From Betaproteobacteria bacterium (lineage in GTDB: Bacteria; Pseudomonadota; Gammaproteobacteria; Burkholderiales; Usitatibacteraceae): a stretch of 50,873 bases of DNA. Where the stretch lies: assembly GCA_019449455.1 (NCBI GenBank), contig JAGRPO010000071.1, forward strand, positions 1 to 50,873. The letters run 5' to 3'. Below the pieces are notes generated by a model. The model was given only the letters and a program-made list of their open reading frames with translations. It was not told the origin of the DNA and did no database searches. Made by a program: the position numbers and the translations under genes. Of the stretch, positions 8,894-19,937 are shown piece after piece (positions within the stretch are counted from its first letter, which is position 1; every line of letters begins with the position of its first letter).

Positions 8894-9549
8894 GCACCTT
8901 CTTCGTGAACGGCCCGTCGAGCTTCGCGGTGCGCGGCCGGTCGTACGGGCCGCCGTCGCCCGAGCCCGCGCGCGAGCGGCGGCCACGGCGGTGGCCGGTC
9001 ACTTCGGCGATCCTGCTGCTCGTGGCGCTCGCCGCGTGGCAACTGGCCGGCGCCGCGTGGATCCACGCCAAGGCGGCGCTCGCGCAGCATCTCATCGCCT
9101 CGGCGTGGGAAGGCACGAAGTCCGGCGGCCCCGCGCGGCCCTGGCCGTGGGCCGACACGCATCCCGTGGCGCGCCTCACCGTGCCCTCGCGCGGGATCGA
9201 CCTCTACGTCCTCGCCGGAACCAGCGGGCGCTCGCTCGCCTTCGGGCCGGGCCACGTCGACGGCACGGCGCTGCCGGGATCGGCGGGCAACAGCGTCATC
9301 GTGGCGCACCGCGATACGCATTTCGCCTTCCTGCGCGACCTCCGCGAAGACGAGGAGATCGACGTCGAGGATGCGCGCGGGCGGCGCACGCGCTATCGCG
9401 TGCGCGAGGTCGCGGTCGTCGACAAGCACGACACGCGGCTCCTCGACCCGGCGGATTCGCCCCAGCTCACGCTCATCACCTGCTGGCCCTTCGACGCGGT
9501 ACAGCCGGGAACGTCGCAACGCTACGTGGTGATCGCGGACCGCGCCTGA
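8890..9549 (+). CDS. Class GN (Gram-negative) sortase
   Basis: 219 residues. A short proline- and arginine-rich cytoplasmic tail (1-36), one membrane helix (about 37-56) and then the sortase barrel. The catalytic set is visible: H140 in VIVAHRDTH, C198 in LTLITCWPF and R211 in TSQRYVV. Sortases cleave the sorting motif and move the protein to an amine acceptor; the acceptor in Gram-negative cells is not established. The ATG overlaps the stop of the adjacent surface protein, its likely only substrate. The tail before the helix is longer than I expect for this class. Confidence 0.93.
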   Translation: MSTFFVNGPSSFAVRGRSYGPPSPEPARERRPRRWPVTSAILLLVALAAWQLAGAAWIHAKAALAQHLIASAWEGTKSGGPARPWPWADTHPVARLTVPSRGIDLYVLAGTSGRSLAFGPGHVDGTALPGSAGNSVIVAHRDTHFAFLRDLREDEEIDVEDARGRRTRYRVREVAVVDKHDTRLLDPADSPQLTLITCWPFDAVQPGTSQRYVVIADRA

Positions 9550-9602
9550 CACGCCGGCGTCATCCGGCCTTCGCGGGCGCCCACCGCGCGGCCGCGGGAC
9601 GC

Positions 9603-9608
9603 TAGACT
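9603..9608 (+). promoter_or_regulatory. -10-like TAGACT six bases before the nucleotidase ATG
   Basis: TAGACT is followed by CCCGCC and the ATG at 9615. No -35 match is seen. The spacing suggests a leaderless transcript, as at several other first genes in this window. Confidence 0.4.
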
Positions 9609-9614
9609 CCCGCC

Positions 9615-11294
9615 ATGCGCTTCTTCCCATCGCGCGCCGTCGCCGCGCTCGCTCCCGCTCTCCTCGCCGGCGCCTGCGCGCTCGTTGCGCCGCCGGCGCC
9701 GCCGATCGAGCTGCGCCTCGTCGCGTTCAACGACTTCCACGGCCATCTCGAATCGCCCGCCTTCGGCTGGGTCGTCCCCGATGCGGCGGCCGCCGGCGGG
9801 CGGGCGCGCATCGGCGCGGGCGGGGTCGCGCACCTCGCCACGGCCATTCGCGAGCTGCGCGCGGCGAAACCGCATTCGGCCGTCGTGGCTGCCGGCGACC
9901 TGGTGAGCGCGAGCCCGCTCGTCTCCGCCCTCTTCCTCGACGAACCGTCCATCACGGCGCTGGGCGAGGCGGGGCTGGAGTTCTCGTCGGTGGGCAACCA
10001 CGAATTCGACCGCGGTCGCGACGAGCTCCGGCGGCTCGCGGCCGGCGGCTGCCACCCCAGGGAAGGTTGCCTCTCCGGCCCGTACGCGGGGGCACGCTTC
10101 GGCTACCTCGCGGCCAACGTGATCGACACCGCGACCGGCCGGCCCTTCTTCCCCGCCTATGCGATCAGGCGCTACGAGGGCGTGCCCGTCGCCTTCGTGG
10201 GCGCCGTGCTCGAGTCGACGCCGACGATCGTCGACCGCCGCGGCATCCGCGGCCTGGAGTTCCGCGACGAGGCCGACACCGTGAATGCGCTGGTGCCGGA
10301 ACTGAAGCGCCAGGGGGTGGAAGCCATCGTGCTCCTCGTCCATGAAGGGGGCGTGTCCACGGGAGGCTTCGACGACCCGTCATGCCCCGGCTTCGAGGGC
10401 GCCATCGTCGACATCGTGAGGCGGCTGGACTCCGCCGTAGACGTCGTGGTGAGCGGGCACACGCACCAGGCCTACCGCTGCCGCGTGGACGGGCGCCTGG
10501 TCACCAGCGCCGGCTCGTACGGGCGGCTGGTGACCGCCATCGATCTCGCGATCGACCGCGCCACGGGGGACGTGGTGCGCTCCGATGCGCGCAACGTCGT
10601 CGTCGAGACGAGCCGTTTCGCGGCGGACCCCGCGATCGCCGCGCACGTGTCTCGATTCGCGCGCCTCGCGGCCGGGCGCGCGGGCCGGGCCGTGGGCACC
10701 GTGCAAGGGGAGTTCACGCCGGTCGCCAACGCGGCGGGCGAGTCCAATCTCGGCGACCTCGTCGCGCAGGCGCAGCTCGCCGCGATGCGCGAGGCCGCGG
10801 GAGCGCAGGTCGCGCTCATGAACCCCGGTGGCCTCCGCGCGCCGCTCTCCTCCCGCCGGGCGGATGGCATCGTCACCTACGGCGACCTCTTCTCGGTACA
10901 GCCGTTCGGCAACACGCTCGTCGCCGTGACGCTCACCGGCGCGCAGTTGCTTCGCGTGCTGGAACAGCAGTTCCGCGCGCCCCCGGACCGCACGCGCATC
11001 CTGCAGGCCGCGGGGATCGGCTACGCGTGGGACGGATCGCGCCCGATCGGCAGCCGCGTGGTCCCCGGCAGCGTGACCATCGAAGGCAGGCCCCTCGACG
11101 TCGGCACGGCGTATCGGGTGGCGGTGAACAGCTTCCTGTTCGGCGGCGGCGACGGGTTCACCGTGTTCGCCGAGGGACGCGACGCCGCGGGCGGCCCTGG
11201 CGACCTCGACGCGCTGGAAAGATTCATGGCGGCCGCGCTTCGCGTTGCCGGTCCTCCCGAGGGGCGCATCCGGCGAATCGACCCCACGCAATGA
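9615..11294 (+). CDS. Lipoprotein 5'-nucleotidase / metallophosphatase (UshA-like)
   Basis: 559 residues. The signal peptide ends in a lipobox, LLAGAC, with lipidated C21. The N-terminal calcineurin-like phosphoesterase domain shows FNDFHGHLE, SVGNHEFD and VSGHTHQAY, the metal-binding motifs. The C-terminal 5'-nucleotidase domain includes MNPGGLRAPL and a GGGDGF segment. The family hydrolyses nucleotides such as 5'-AMP or UDP-sugars in the periplasm. The gene lies 65 bases after the sortase and appears to have its own promoter, so it is probably not part of that locus. Exact substrate unknown. Confidence 0.9.
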   Translation: MRFFPSRAVAALAPALLAGACALVAPPAPPIELRLVAFNDFHGHLESPAFGWVVPDAAAAGGRARIGAGGVAHLATAIRELRAAKPHSAVVAAGDLVSASPLVSALFLDEPSITALGEAGLEFSSVGNHEFDRGRDELRRLAAGGCHPREGCLSGPYAGARFGYLAANVIDTATGRPFFPAYAIRRYEGVPVAFVGAVLESTPTIVDRRGIRGLEFRDEADTVNALVPELKRQGVEAIVLLVHEGGVSTGGFDDPSCPGFEGAIVDIVRRLDSAVDVVVSGHTHQAYRCRVDGRLVTSAGSYGRLVTAIDLAIDRATGDVVRSDARNVVVETSRFAADPAIAAHVSRFARLAAGRAGRAVGTVQGEFTPVANAAGESNLGDLVAQAQLAAMREAAGAQVALMNPGGLRAPLSSRRADGIVTYGDLFSVQPFGNTLVAVTLTGAQLLRVLEQQFRAPPDRTRILQAAGIGYAWDGSRPIGSRVVPGSVTIEGRPLDVGTAYRVAVNSFLFGGGDGFTVFAEGRDAAGGPGDLDALERFMAAALRVAGPPEGRIRRIDPTQ

Positions 11295-11389
11295 AGGGCC
11301 ATCGCGAATCGTCGCCGGCGCCCGACGCATCGCGGCGCCGATCGGCGCGGGCCATCACGAATTGCAACGCGGCTGCCATCTGCGGGGCG

Positions 11390-11395
11390 TAAAAT
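11390..11395 (+). promoter_or_regulatory. -10-like TAAAAT eight bases before the hemerythrin ATG
   Basis: TAAAAT ends eight bases before the ATG at 11404, in otherwise GC-rich DNA. The nearest TTGCAA (11362-11367) is too far upstream to be a normal -35. Leaderless transcription is likely. Confidence 0.4.
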
Positions 11396-11403
11396 TGCGC
11401 CCC

Positions 11404-11943
11404 ATGAACCTATTCGACACTCCCGCCGGATTCGACGATCCCATCGCCATGTGGATGGGCTGCCACCGACGCATCGAGAAGCAGCTGAAGACCCTTTCCC
11501 GCCTTCCCGCGCACCTCGCGGACAAGGGCGTCGACGCGGACGCGACCAACGCCGCGCAGGCGATCCTTCGCTACTTCGAGAAGTCCGGGCCGCACCACCA
11601 CGAGGACGAGGACCGCGACCTCTTTCCCCTCATCGAGAAGCGCATCACGGACGCGGGCGAGCTCGCCCGGTTTCGCGAGCTGCGCGCGCGCCTCGAGGCC
11701 GACCACCGCCGGATGGAGACGATCTGGCCCAGGCTGAGGAAGCCGCTGCAGGGCATCGCCGACGGCTTCCCGAAGCCCCTGGACGCGGGCGACGTGGAAG
11801 CGTTCCGCTCGATCTACGAGACGCACATTCCCGCGGAAGACGGCGCGATTCCCGATCTCGCGAGGCGCTACGTGACGCCAGCCGACCTGGAAGGACTGGG
11901 ACGGTCGATGGCCGCGCGGCGCGGCGTGGAGTTTCCGGCCTGA
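11404..11943 (+). CDS. Hemerythrin HHE domain protein
   Basis: 179 residues, all helical. The di-iron ligands of the hemerythrin fold can be placed: H in CHRRIEKQL, H-HHEDE in the second helix, H in ADHRRMETIW and H-x3-E in YETHIPAED. Bacterial proteins of this kind bind oxygen or nitric oxide, or serve in iron and redox stress. The ATG at 11404 starts right at the domain; a longer frame upstream overlaps the nucleotidase and is not supported. The gene converges on the nitronate monooxygenase gene with four bases between stops. The NnrS gene nearby makes a nitrogen-oxide role plausible, but that is inference. Confidence 0.88.
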   Translation: MNLFDTPAGFDDPIAMWMGCHRRIEKQLKTLSRLPAHLADKGVDADATNAAQAILRYFEKSGPHHHEDEDRDLFPLIEKRITDAGELARFRELRARLEADHRRMETIWPRLRKPLQGIADGFPKPLDAGDVEAFRSIYETHIPAEDGAIPDLARRYVTPADLEGLGRSMAARRGVEFPA

Positions 11944-11947
11944 AGCT

Positions 11948-13156
11948 TCAGGCGGGCTGCGGCTCGGGCTTCGAGAGCAGGTAGGCGAGCAGCTCGCGCA
12001 CCGGCCGGATGCGGTCGCCGAACGGCAGCCGCCCGGCGCCGCGGAAGAAGAGGCCCCGCTCGATATTGCCTTCGAGCGCCGCGGCCAGGTGCAGGTCGAT
12101 GCAGAACTGGCCGAACTTCGCGATGCCGTCGCGCAGCCCGCAGGCCTGCAGGCAGTCGAACGCGAGCGTGCACTGCGTGCGCGGCTTGCGGCGGCGCTCC
12201 ATGACCGGGAGCTTCTCGAGGTACTTCGCAAGCCAGGGCGTGCGCACGGCGCGCGCGGGAAGCCCCGCCACGCTCACGAACTCCACGATGTCCTCGGGCT
12301 TCGCCTCGGCGAGCACCTTCTTGAAGTTGGGGTGCGCGTCGCCTTCCTGCGTCACCGCGAAGGGCGTCCCGATCTGCACGGCGGCCGCGCCCAGGCCGAT
12401 CAGCTCGCGCACGCGCTGCGGCGTGCTGATGCCGCCGGCCACGATGAGGGGGATCTTCTCGCAGGCGAGGCCCAGCTCGCGGAACAGGTTGAACGCGCCT
12501 TCGAGAACGACCTCGAAATCGAAGCGCTTGTCGTGCAGGTCCTCGACCTTGGAGGCGCCGAGGTGGCCGCCGGCGTGTCCCGGATGCTCGATCACGATCG
12601 CGTCCGGCAGCCGGTTCTTGCGCATCCATTTCTTGACCACGACGCCGATGCCGCGCGCGTCGGAGAGGATCGGGACGAGCGCCACGTCGGGGTATTCCGA
12701 GGCGAGATCCGGCAGGTCCAGCGGCAGGCCCGCGCCCACGACGATGGCATGCGCGCCGCTCTCGCAGGACTGGCGCACGTAGGACGCGTACTCGGTGACG
12801 GCGCGCATCACGTTCACCGCCACGATGCCGTTGCCTTCGGAGAGGTCCAGCGCCGCCTTCACCTCGCGGTCGAGCGCCACGAGATTGGCGTTGTCTATCG
12901 AGTCCTTGTCGCGCGACTTGCCCGTGGCCTCCATGAGGTCGGGGTGGTGGCGGCGCAGGTCCACGCTGGAGAGCGTGCCCACGGCGCACTCGCGCGCGAC
13001 GGTGCCGGCCAGCCGGTGGGCCGAGACGCCCACGCCCATGCCGCCCTGGACGATGGGCAGGGCCGTGCGGCCGCGGATGTGCAGCATCGGAAGATCGGTG
13101 GTGAGGCAATGCATCGCGCGATCATCCTCCGGTGGCAGTCGAGCGGATTGAGGCAT
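11948..13156 (-). CDS. Nitronate monooxygenase family flavoprotein
   Basis: 402 residues, a FMN-binding TIM barrel. Marks are PIVQGGMGVGVS near the N-terminus, IVVGAGLPLDLP, the active-site-like EHPGHAGGHLG, and IVAGGISTPQRV with GAAAVQIGTPF for phosphate binding. The family oxidises alkyl nitronates with oxygen; related enzymes act in other pathways, so the substrate is not certain. The ATG at 13156 has AGGA seven bases upstream; an ATG at 13114 is also possible. It follows NnrS by 20 bases in one operon. Confidence 0.87.
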   Translation of the reverse strand: MPQSARLPPEDDRAMHCLTTDLPMLHIRGRTALPIVQGGMGVGVSAHRLAGTVARECAVGTLSSVDLRRHHPDLMEATGKSRDKDSIDNANLVALDREVKAALDLSEGNGIVAVNVMRAVTEYASYVRQSCESGAHAIVVGAGLPLDLPDLASEYPDVALVPILSDARGIGVVVKKWMRKNRLPDAIVIEHPGHAGGHLGASKVEDLHDKRFDFEVVLEGAFNLFRELGLACEKIPLIVAGGISTPQRVRELIGLGAAAVQIGTPFAVTQEGDAHPNFKKVLAEAKPEDIVEFVSVAGLPARAVRTPWLAKYLEKLPVMERRRKPRTQCTLAFDCLQACGLRDGIAKFGQFCIDLHLAAALEGNIERGLFFRGAGRLPFGDRIRPVRELLAYLLSKPEPQPA

Positions 13157-13176
13157 GTCAAATCCTTCCAGGCAGG

Positions 13177-14436
13177 TCAGCCATCGCGGCCGTCGGCGCG
13201 CGGGGCGAGGTAGAGAGGCACGAAGCGGGCGGCCCAGCCGCCCACGATGGCGATCCACGCGAGCGCCGAGATGCCCAGCAACGCCGGGCGGACGGACCCG
13301 GCCAGGGGCGCGAAATCCGCCACGGCCCGCGTCACACCCACGCCGATGATCGCGAGGAAACCATACCACGTGACCGGATCGGCCTCGAGCGCGCGGCCCG
13401 AATGGCCGAGCGAGACGCGCGAGACCATGCCCAGCGTCATCGCGGCCATGTAGCCCACCGCGAGCAGGTGCAGGGGGCCGCGCCCGAAAAGGCCGGGATG
13501 GCCGGCAGCCGTGGCGATGCTCGCGACGGCCGAGAAGGCGAGCGCGGCGGCGAGCATCGAGAGCGCGACGTGCTGCATCGCAAGCAGGCGCGCGCGGAAG
13601 CTCCGCGCGAGCCCCCACTTCCACGCGAGCCACCCCACCCACGCCGCCATGGGCGCATCGGCCACCCAGGTCCAGCCCTCGAGGCCCGCGCTCTCGAGGA
13701 GGAAATGCGCCGCGCAGGCCGCGCCGAGGAACGGCAGCGAGAACGACGGCCGGTACATGGCGTACCCCGACAGCACGCGGCTGGAAAAGAACGGGATCAT
13801 GCGGTGGTTCACCACCAGGAAGACCGGCAGCAGGAAGATCCACAACCCCGCGTTGCGCGCGGCCGCGATGCACGCCGCGTGTTCCAGGGCGATGGCGGCG
13901 AGGAACACGCCCGAGGCAGCGGCGCCCACGAACAGGAGTGCCACGATGGAAACCGCCTGCGTGTCGCGCTTGCCGCCGGAGAACGCGATCCGGGCGAGCG
14001 CGAGCGTGGCCGCGATCCATCCCGCCAGGTGCAGGACGCCGCCGGCCAGGACGAGGTGGCGGGAGGTCGCGAGGCCCGCGTAGAAGAGGACGAGCCCCGC
14101 GATCATCGGCAGGGAGCCCGCGAGCCATTCGGCGCGCCTGACGGGCACGCCCGTCCAGTTCGCGATCGCCGTCATGCCGAACCCGAACACGAACCACGGG
14201 AAGAGCCCGTAGATCATGAGCCACGCGTGGCCCCACGCGGGCGGCACGGTCCACGCGGGCGTGGCCCACAGGCCGAGGCTGCGGCCGCCGATGTCCCAGC
14301 CCATGAAGAGCATCGCCGCGACGAGCTGCAGGGCGCCGGGCAGGAAGAACACGCGGTGCGGCGCGCAAGTCCACACGGTCCAGGGGGAACGGCGCGCGAC
14401 AGGGCCCGACCCGCCCTTGGAGATGGGGATCGTCAT
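13177..14436 (-). CDS. nnrS: NnrS family haem/copper membrane protein
   Basis: 419 residues with about twelve membrane helices. Family-like features are the N-terminal CAPHRVFFLPGALQ, AWGHAWLMIYG, and a C-terminal HLLAVGYMAAMTLGMVSRVSLGHSGR, rich in the His residues proposed to hold metal. NnrS is associated with denitrification and with relief of nitrosative stress through loss of iron to NO. It is first in an operon with the nitronate monooxygenase. TAGACT lies six bases before the ATG, so the transcript may be leaderless. No nitrite or NO reductase gene is in the window. Confidence 0.92.
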   Translation of the reverse strand: MTIPISKGGSGPVARRSPWTVWTCAPHRVFFLPGALQLVAAMLFMGWDIGGRSLGLWATPAWTVPPAWGHAWLMIYGLFPWFVFGFGMTAIANWTGVPVRRAEWLAGSLPMIAGLVLFYAGLATSRHLVLAGGVLHLAGWIAATLALARIAFSGGKRDTQAVSIVALLFVGAAASGVFLAAIALEHAACIAAARNAGLWIFLLPVFLVVNHRMIPFFSSRVLSGYAMYRPSFSLPFLGAACAAHFLLESAGLEGWTWVADAPMAAWVGWLAWKWGLARSFRARLLAMQHVALSMLAAALAFSAVASIATAAGHPGLFGRGPLHLLAVGYMAAMTLGMVSRVSLGHSGRALEADPVTWYGFLAIIGVGVTRAVADFAPLAGSVRPALLGISALAWIAIVGGWAARFVPLYLAPRADGRDG

Positions 14437-14442
14437 TGCGCC

Positions 14443-14448
14443 AGTCTA
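14443..14448 (-). promoter_or_regulatory. -10-like TAGACT six bases before the nnrS ATG
   Basis: Read on the minus strand, TAGACT is followed by GGCGCA and the ATG. The same hexamer and spacing occur before the nucleotidase gene at 9603. No -35 match; a leaderless start is likely. Confidence 0.4.
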
Positions 14449-14484
14449 TCCCGGGCGGGGATGGCGCCGGCTTGAACGGGTTCA

Positions 14485-14506
14485 AGAAAAGCCCGCTGAA
14501 GCGGGC
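14485..14506 (-). terminator. Rho-independent terminator after tRNA-Pro
   Basis: On the minus strand GCCCGC-TTCA-GCGGGC is followed by TTTTC. It sits ten bases past the tRNA CCA end and separates the tRNA from nnrS. Confidence 0.75.
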
Positions 14507-14515
14507 GAGAGGGAA

Positions 14516-14592
14516 TGGTCGGGGTGAGAGGATTCGAACCTCCGGCCTCTACGTCCCGAACGTAGCGCTCTACCAGGCTAAGCTACACCCCG
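14516..14592 (-). tRNA. tRNA-Pro (anticodon CGG)
   Basis: 77 bases including an encoded CCA. The acceptor arms CGGGGTG and CACCCCG pair fully. The anticodon stem CTACG/CGTAG holds the loop TTCGGGA, giving anticodon CGG (reads CCG proline codons). The T arm contains GGTTCGAATCC and the D arm AGCTTAGCCTGGTAGAGC. Confidence 0.97.
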
Positions 14593-14601
14593 AGGCCGAA
14601 A

Positions 14602-14619
14602 CGGGCGCTGTCGCGCCCG
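14602..14619 (-). terminator. Weak hairpin between ispB and tRNA-Pro
   Basis: CGGGCGC-GACA-GCGCCCG on the minus strand is followed by only TTTC. It could be a weak terminator for ispB, or a processing hairpin if the tRNA is read from the ispB transcript. No clear tRNA promoter is seen. Confidence 0.35.
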
Positions 14620-14635
14620 TCGGATTTCCAGCGGA

Positions 14636-15625
14636 CTAGAACTTCCTTTCCACTGAAAAGTGGGTCAATTGTAGCAGACTGTCCTTGCACGCGGAACCCG
14701 GCAGCGCCTCCAGCCGCGAGGTGGCGATGGCGGCCTCCTTCCGGGCGCAATCGCGCGCGTAGTCGAGGGCGCCGGTGCGGTTGATGGCCGCGACCACCGC
14801 CTCGAGATCGGCCTTGCCCCCCTCCTCGATGGCCCGCCGGACGAGCGCCCGCTCGTGGTCGTTGCCGACCTTCATCGCGCGGATCAGGGGCAGCGTGGGC
14901 TTGCCCTCGGCGAGGTCGTCGCCCAGGTTCTTGCCCGTCTCGGCGAGGTCGCCCGAGTAGTCGAGGACGTCGTCGATGACCTGGAACGCGGTTCCCAGGT
15001 GCATGCCGAACTCCGCCAGCGCCCGCTCGAGCGCCGGCGAGGCGCCGCCGAGTATCGCGCCCACCTGCGTGGCGGCCTCGAAGAGCTTGGCCGTCTTGTA
15101 GCGGATCACGCGCAGGTAGGTTTCCTCGTCGGTGTCCGGGTCCCTCACGTTGAGGAGCTGCAGCACCTCCCCTTCGGCGATGACGTTGGTCGCGTTCGAG
15201 ATCACCTGCATCACCCGGAGGTTGCCCTCCGCGACCATCATCTGGAAGGCGCGCGAGTGGAGGAAATCGCCCACCAGGACGGCGGCGGCATTGCCGAACT
15301 CCGCGTTGGCGGTGCGCAGGCCGCGCCGCAGGCTCGACTCGTCGACCACGTCGTCGTGCAGCAGGGTCGCGGTGTGGATGAACTCGATGACCGCGGCCAG
15401 CTCGTGGCGCGACGCCCCGTTGGCGCCCGTGGCGTTGGCGGCCAGCAGCAGCAGCGCCGGGCGAAGGCGCTTGCCGCCGGCGGCGATGATGTAGTCGGCG
15501 ATCGTCCGGACGAGGACCACCTCCGAATCGAGCCGGCGGCGGATGACGTCGTCCACGGCTTTCAGGTCGGCGGCGATCGGGTCCCGGATCGACTCCAGGG
15601 TCACGGGGACGTAGGGCTTGTTCAC
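14636..15625 (-). CDS. ispB: Octaprenyl diphosphate synthase (polyprenyl synthetase)
   Basis: 329 residues, normal for the family. It shows the first aspartate-rich motif HDDVVDE, preceded by EFIHTATLL, GKRLRP for isopentenyl diphosphate binding, and the second motif DDVLDYSGD. It extends farnesyl diphosphate to the side chain of ubiquinone. The start is a GTG at 15625; another GTG at 15604 aligns with the start of the E. coli protein, and neither has a strong ribosome site. It diverges from rplU, a common arrangement. Confidence 0.94.
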   Translation of the reverse strand: MNKPYVPVTLESIRDPIAADLKAVDDVIRRRLDSEVVLVRTIADYIIAAGGKRLRPALLLLAANATGANGASRHELAAVIEFIHTATLLHDDVVDESSLRRGLRTANAEFGNAAAVLVGDFLHSRAFQMMVAEGNLRVMQVISNATNVIAEGEVLQLLNVRDPDTDEETYLRVIRYKTAKLFEAATQVGAILGGASPALERALAEFGMHLGTAFQVIDDVLDYSGDLAETGKNLGDDLAEGKPTLPLIRAMKVGNDHERALVRRAIEEGGKADLEAVVAAINRTGALDYARDCARKEAAIATSRLEALPGSACKDSLLQLTHFSVERKF

Positions 15626-15671
15626 GGCGGATTCGGGGTGGCGGGGCCCGGCCGGGCCCGCAGACAAGTCT

Positions 15672-15700
15672 TTGACGTTGCTTGGGATTTCGCGTATTAT
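15672..15700 (+). promoter_or_regulatory. Sigma-70 promoter of rplU-rpmA
   Basis: TTGACG (15672-15677), a 17-base spacer and TATTAT (15695-15700). It is one of the clearest promoters in the window, about 55 bases before the rplU ATG. Confidence 0.8.
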
Positions 15701-15756
15701 AGCGGGTTCGCGGTGCAAAAGGCCGTGAATTATCAAACTAAAACGGGAGTTCCAAT

Positions 15757-16068
15757 ATGTATGCGGTCATCAAGACCGGCGGCAAGCAATATCGGGTTGC
15801 CCCGGGCGAGAACATCAAGATCGAATCGTTGGAGGCCGACGTCGGCGCCACGATCGTGCTCGACCAGGTGCTGATGGTGGCGGATGGCGAGGCCGTGAAA
15901 CTCGGCACGCCGACCGTCAGCGGCGCGAAGGTCTCCGCCACCGTGGTCTCCCACGGCCGGGGTCCCAAGATCCGCATCTTCAAGATGCGCCGCCGCAAGC
16001 ACTACCAGAAGACGCAGGGCCACCGGCAGAACTACACGGAAATCCGTGTGGACGCCATCAACCAGTAA
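15757..16068 (+). CDS. rplU: 50S ribosomal protein L21
   Basis: 103 residues, full length. It begins [14 protein letters not shown] and contains the C-terminal [14 protein letters not shown], both typical of L21, which binds 23S rRNA in the large subunit. GGGAG precedes the ATG. It heads the rplU-rpmA pair, 12 bases from rpmA. Confidence 0.98.
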   Translation: MYAVIKTGGKQYRVAPGENIKIESLEADVGATIVLDQVLMVADGEAVKLGTPTVSGAKVSATVVSHGRGPKIRIFKMRRRKHYQKTQGHRQNYTEIRVDAINQ

Positions 16069-16080
16069 CGGATAGCGATC

Positions 16081-16344
16081 ATGGCACACAAGAAAGCAGG
16101 CGGCTCTTCCCGCAACGGCCGCGACTCCGAATCGAAGCGCCTGGGCCTGAAGGCTTTCGGCGGCGAACTCGTGAGCGCGGGCTCGATCCTCGTGCGCCAG
16201 CGCGGCACGAAGTTCCATCCCGGCCAGCACGTCGGCATCGGCAAGGACCACACCCTCTTCGCGATGGTGCCCGGCAAGGTGAAGTACGCCCAGCACGGAC
16301 CCAAGCAGAAGAACACCGTGAGCATCGAGCCGGCGCAAGCCTAG
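16081..16344 (+). CDS. rpmA: 50S ribosomal protein L27
   Basis: 87 residues. It begins [20 protein letters not shown], with the flexible N-terminal arm that reaches the peptidyl transferase centre, and contains [14 protein letters not shown]. It ends just before a strong terminator. Confidence 0.98.
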   Translation: MAHKKAGGSSRNGRDSESKRLGLKAFGGELVSAGSILVRQRGTKFHPGQHVGIGKDHTLFAMVPGKVKYAQHGPKQKNTVSIEPAQA

Positions 16345-16366
16345 GCGGCTCCTTTCTCCCGGAAAG

Positions 16367-16393
16367 AGCCCCGTCTTCGCACGGGGCTTTTTT
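16367..16393 (+). terminator. Rho-independent terminator of rplU-rpmA
   Basis: AGCCCCGT-CTTCGC-ACGGGGCT followed by six T. This isolates the two ribosomal genes from the LysE-obgE-proB group downstream. Confidence 0.92.
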
Positions 16394-16446
16394 GTTTCCG
16401 GGGGCCGTTCCCCCGAATTCCAGACGGCGTCCCGCACCCACGAGCA

Positions 16447-19200
<2,754 letters not shown>

Positions 19201-19305
19201 GATGGCCGAATTGCGGTGGAGGCCAACCTGCCGCCCCTGGCGGGTTGAACGACCGGAGGGAGCGGGCCGGAGCCACAATCCCGTCGTCCCGTAGCCCCGC
19301 CCGGC

Positions 19306-19311
19306 TATACT
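19306..19311 (+). promoter_or_regulatory. -10 element TATACT of the Yip1 gene
   Basis: TATACT lies 31 bases before the GTG start, in a 142-base gap after proB. The -35 is weak. The sequence TATACTGGTCC resembles TATAGTGGTCC before the dodecin gene at 42506. Confidence 0.45.
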
Positions 19312-19342
19312 GGTCCCACAACAACAGCCTTGGGAGGCAACC

Positions 19343-19924
19343 GTGAACCTCGTCGAACGCGCGAAGAACCTGATCCTCACCCCCGCCGCGGAGTGGGACA
19401 AGATCTCCTCCGAGACGCACACCGTGCAGGGTCTCTACACCGGCTGGATCATGATCCTCGCCGCGATTCCCGCGATCGCATCCTTCATCGGTTTCTCGCT
19501 CGTCGGCGTGGGCGCGTTCGGCCTGTCGTACCGCGTGCCCGTCGTGAACGGCATCGCGCACGCGATCGCCTCCTACCTGTTGGCGCTCGGCACCGTCTAC
19601 GTCTTCGCCCTGATCATCGACGGCCTCTCGCCCAAGTTCGGCGGCGAGAAGAACTTCATGCAGGCGTTCAAGGTGGCGGCGTTCGCGCCGGTGGCCTCGT
19701 GGCTCGCGGGCGTCTTCGCCATCCTGCCGGCGCTCGCGATCCTCTCGCTCCTCGGCCTGTACAGCCTGTACCTGCTCTACGTGGGCCTGCCGCGCCTCAT
19801 GAAGACGCCCGCGGACAAGGCGATGCCCTACACCGTCGTGGTGATCATCGTGGGCATCGTGATCTCGCTGGTCGTCGGCGCGCTCACCGGCATCATGCTG
19901 CCGGGGCGCGCGGGCGGGTTCTGA
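19343..19924 (+). CDS. Yip1 family membrane protein
   Basis: 193 residues with about five membrane helices and the opening NLVERAKNLILTPAAEWDKI, typical of bacterial Yip1-domain proteins. The role of these proteins is not known. The start is GTG with a strong GGGAGG five bases upstream (19332-19337). It converges on rppH. Confidence 0.88.
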   Translation: MNLVERAKNLILTPAAEWDKISSETHTVQGLYTGWIMILAAIPAIASFIGFSLVGVGAFGLSYRVPVVNGIAHAIASYLLALGTVYVFALIIDGLSPKFGGEKNFMQAFKVAAFAPVASWLAGVFAILPALAILSLLGLYSLYLLYVGLPRLMKTPADKAMPYTVVVIIVGIVISLVVGALTGIMLPGRAGGF

Positions 19925-19937
19925 CCGCCGGGCGCGT

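Noticed and set aside
14472-14485. TTGAAC-GG-GTTCAA as an operator for nnrS
   Set aside because: It lies between the tRNA terminator and the nnrS -10 and is a plausible site, but a short palindrome with no known match is too weak to call.
16345-16446. Possible promoter for the LysE-obgE-proB group
   Set aside because: One should exist after the rpmA terminator, but I could not find a convincing pair of hexamers.
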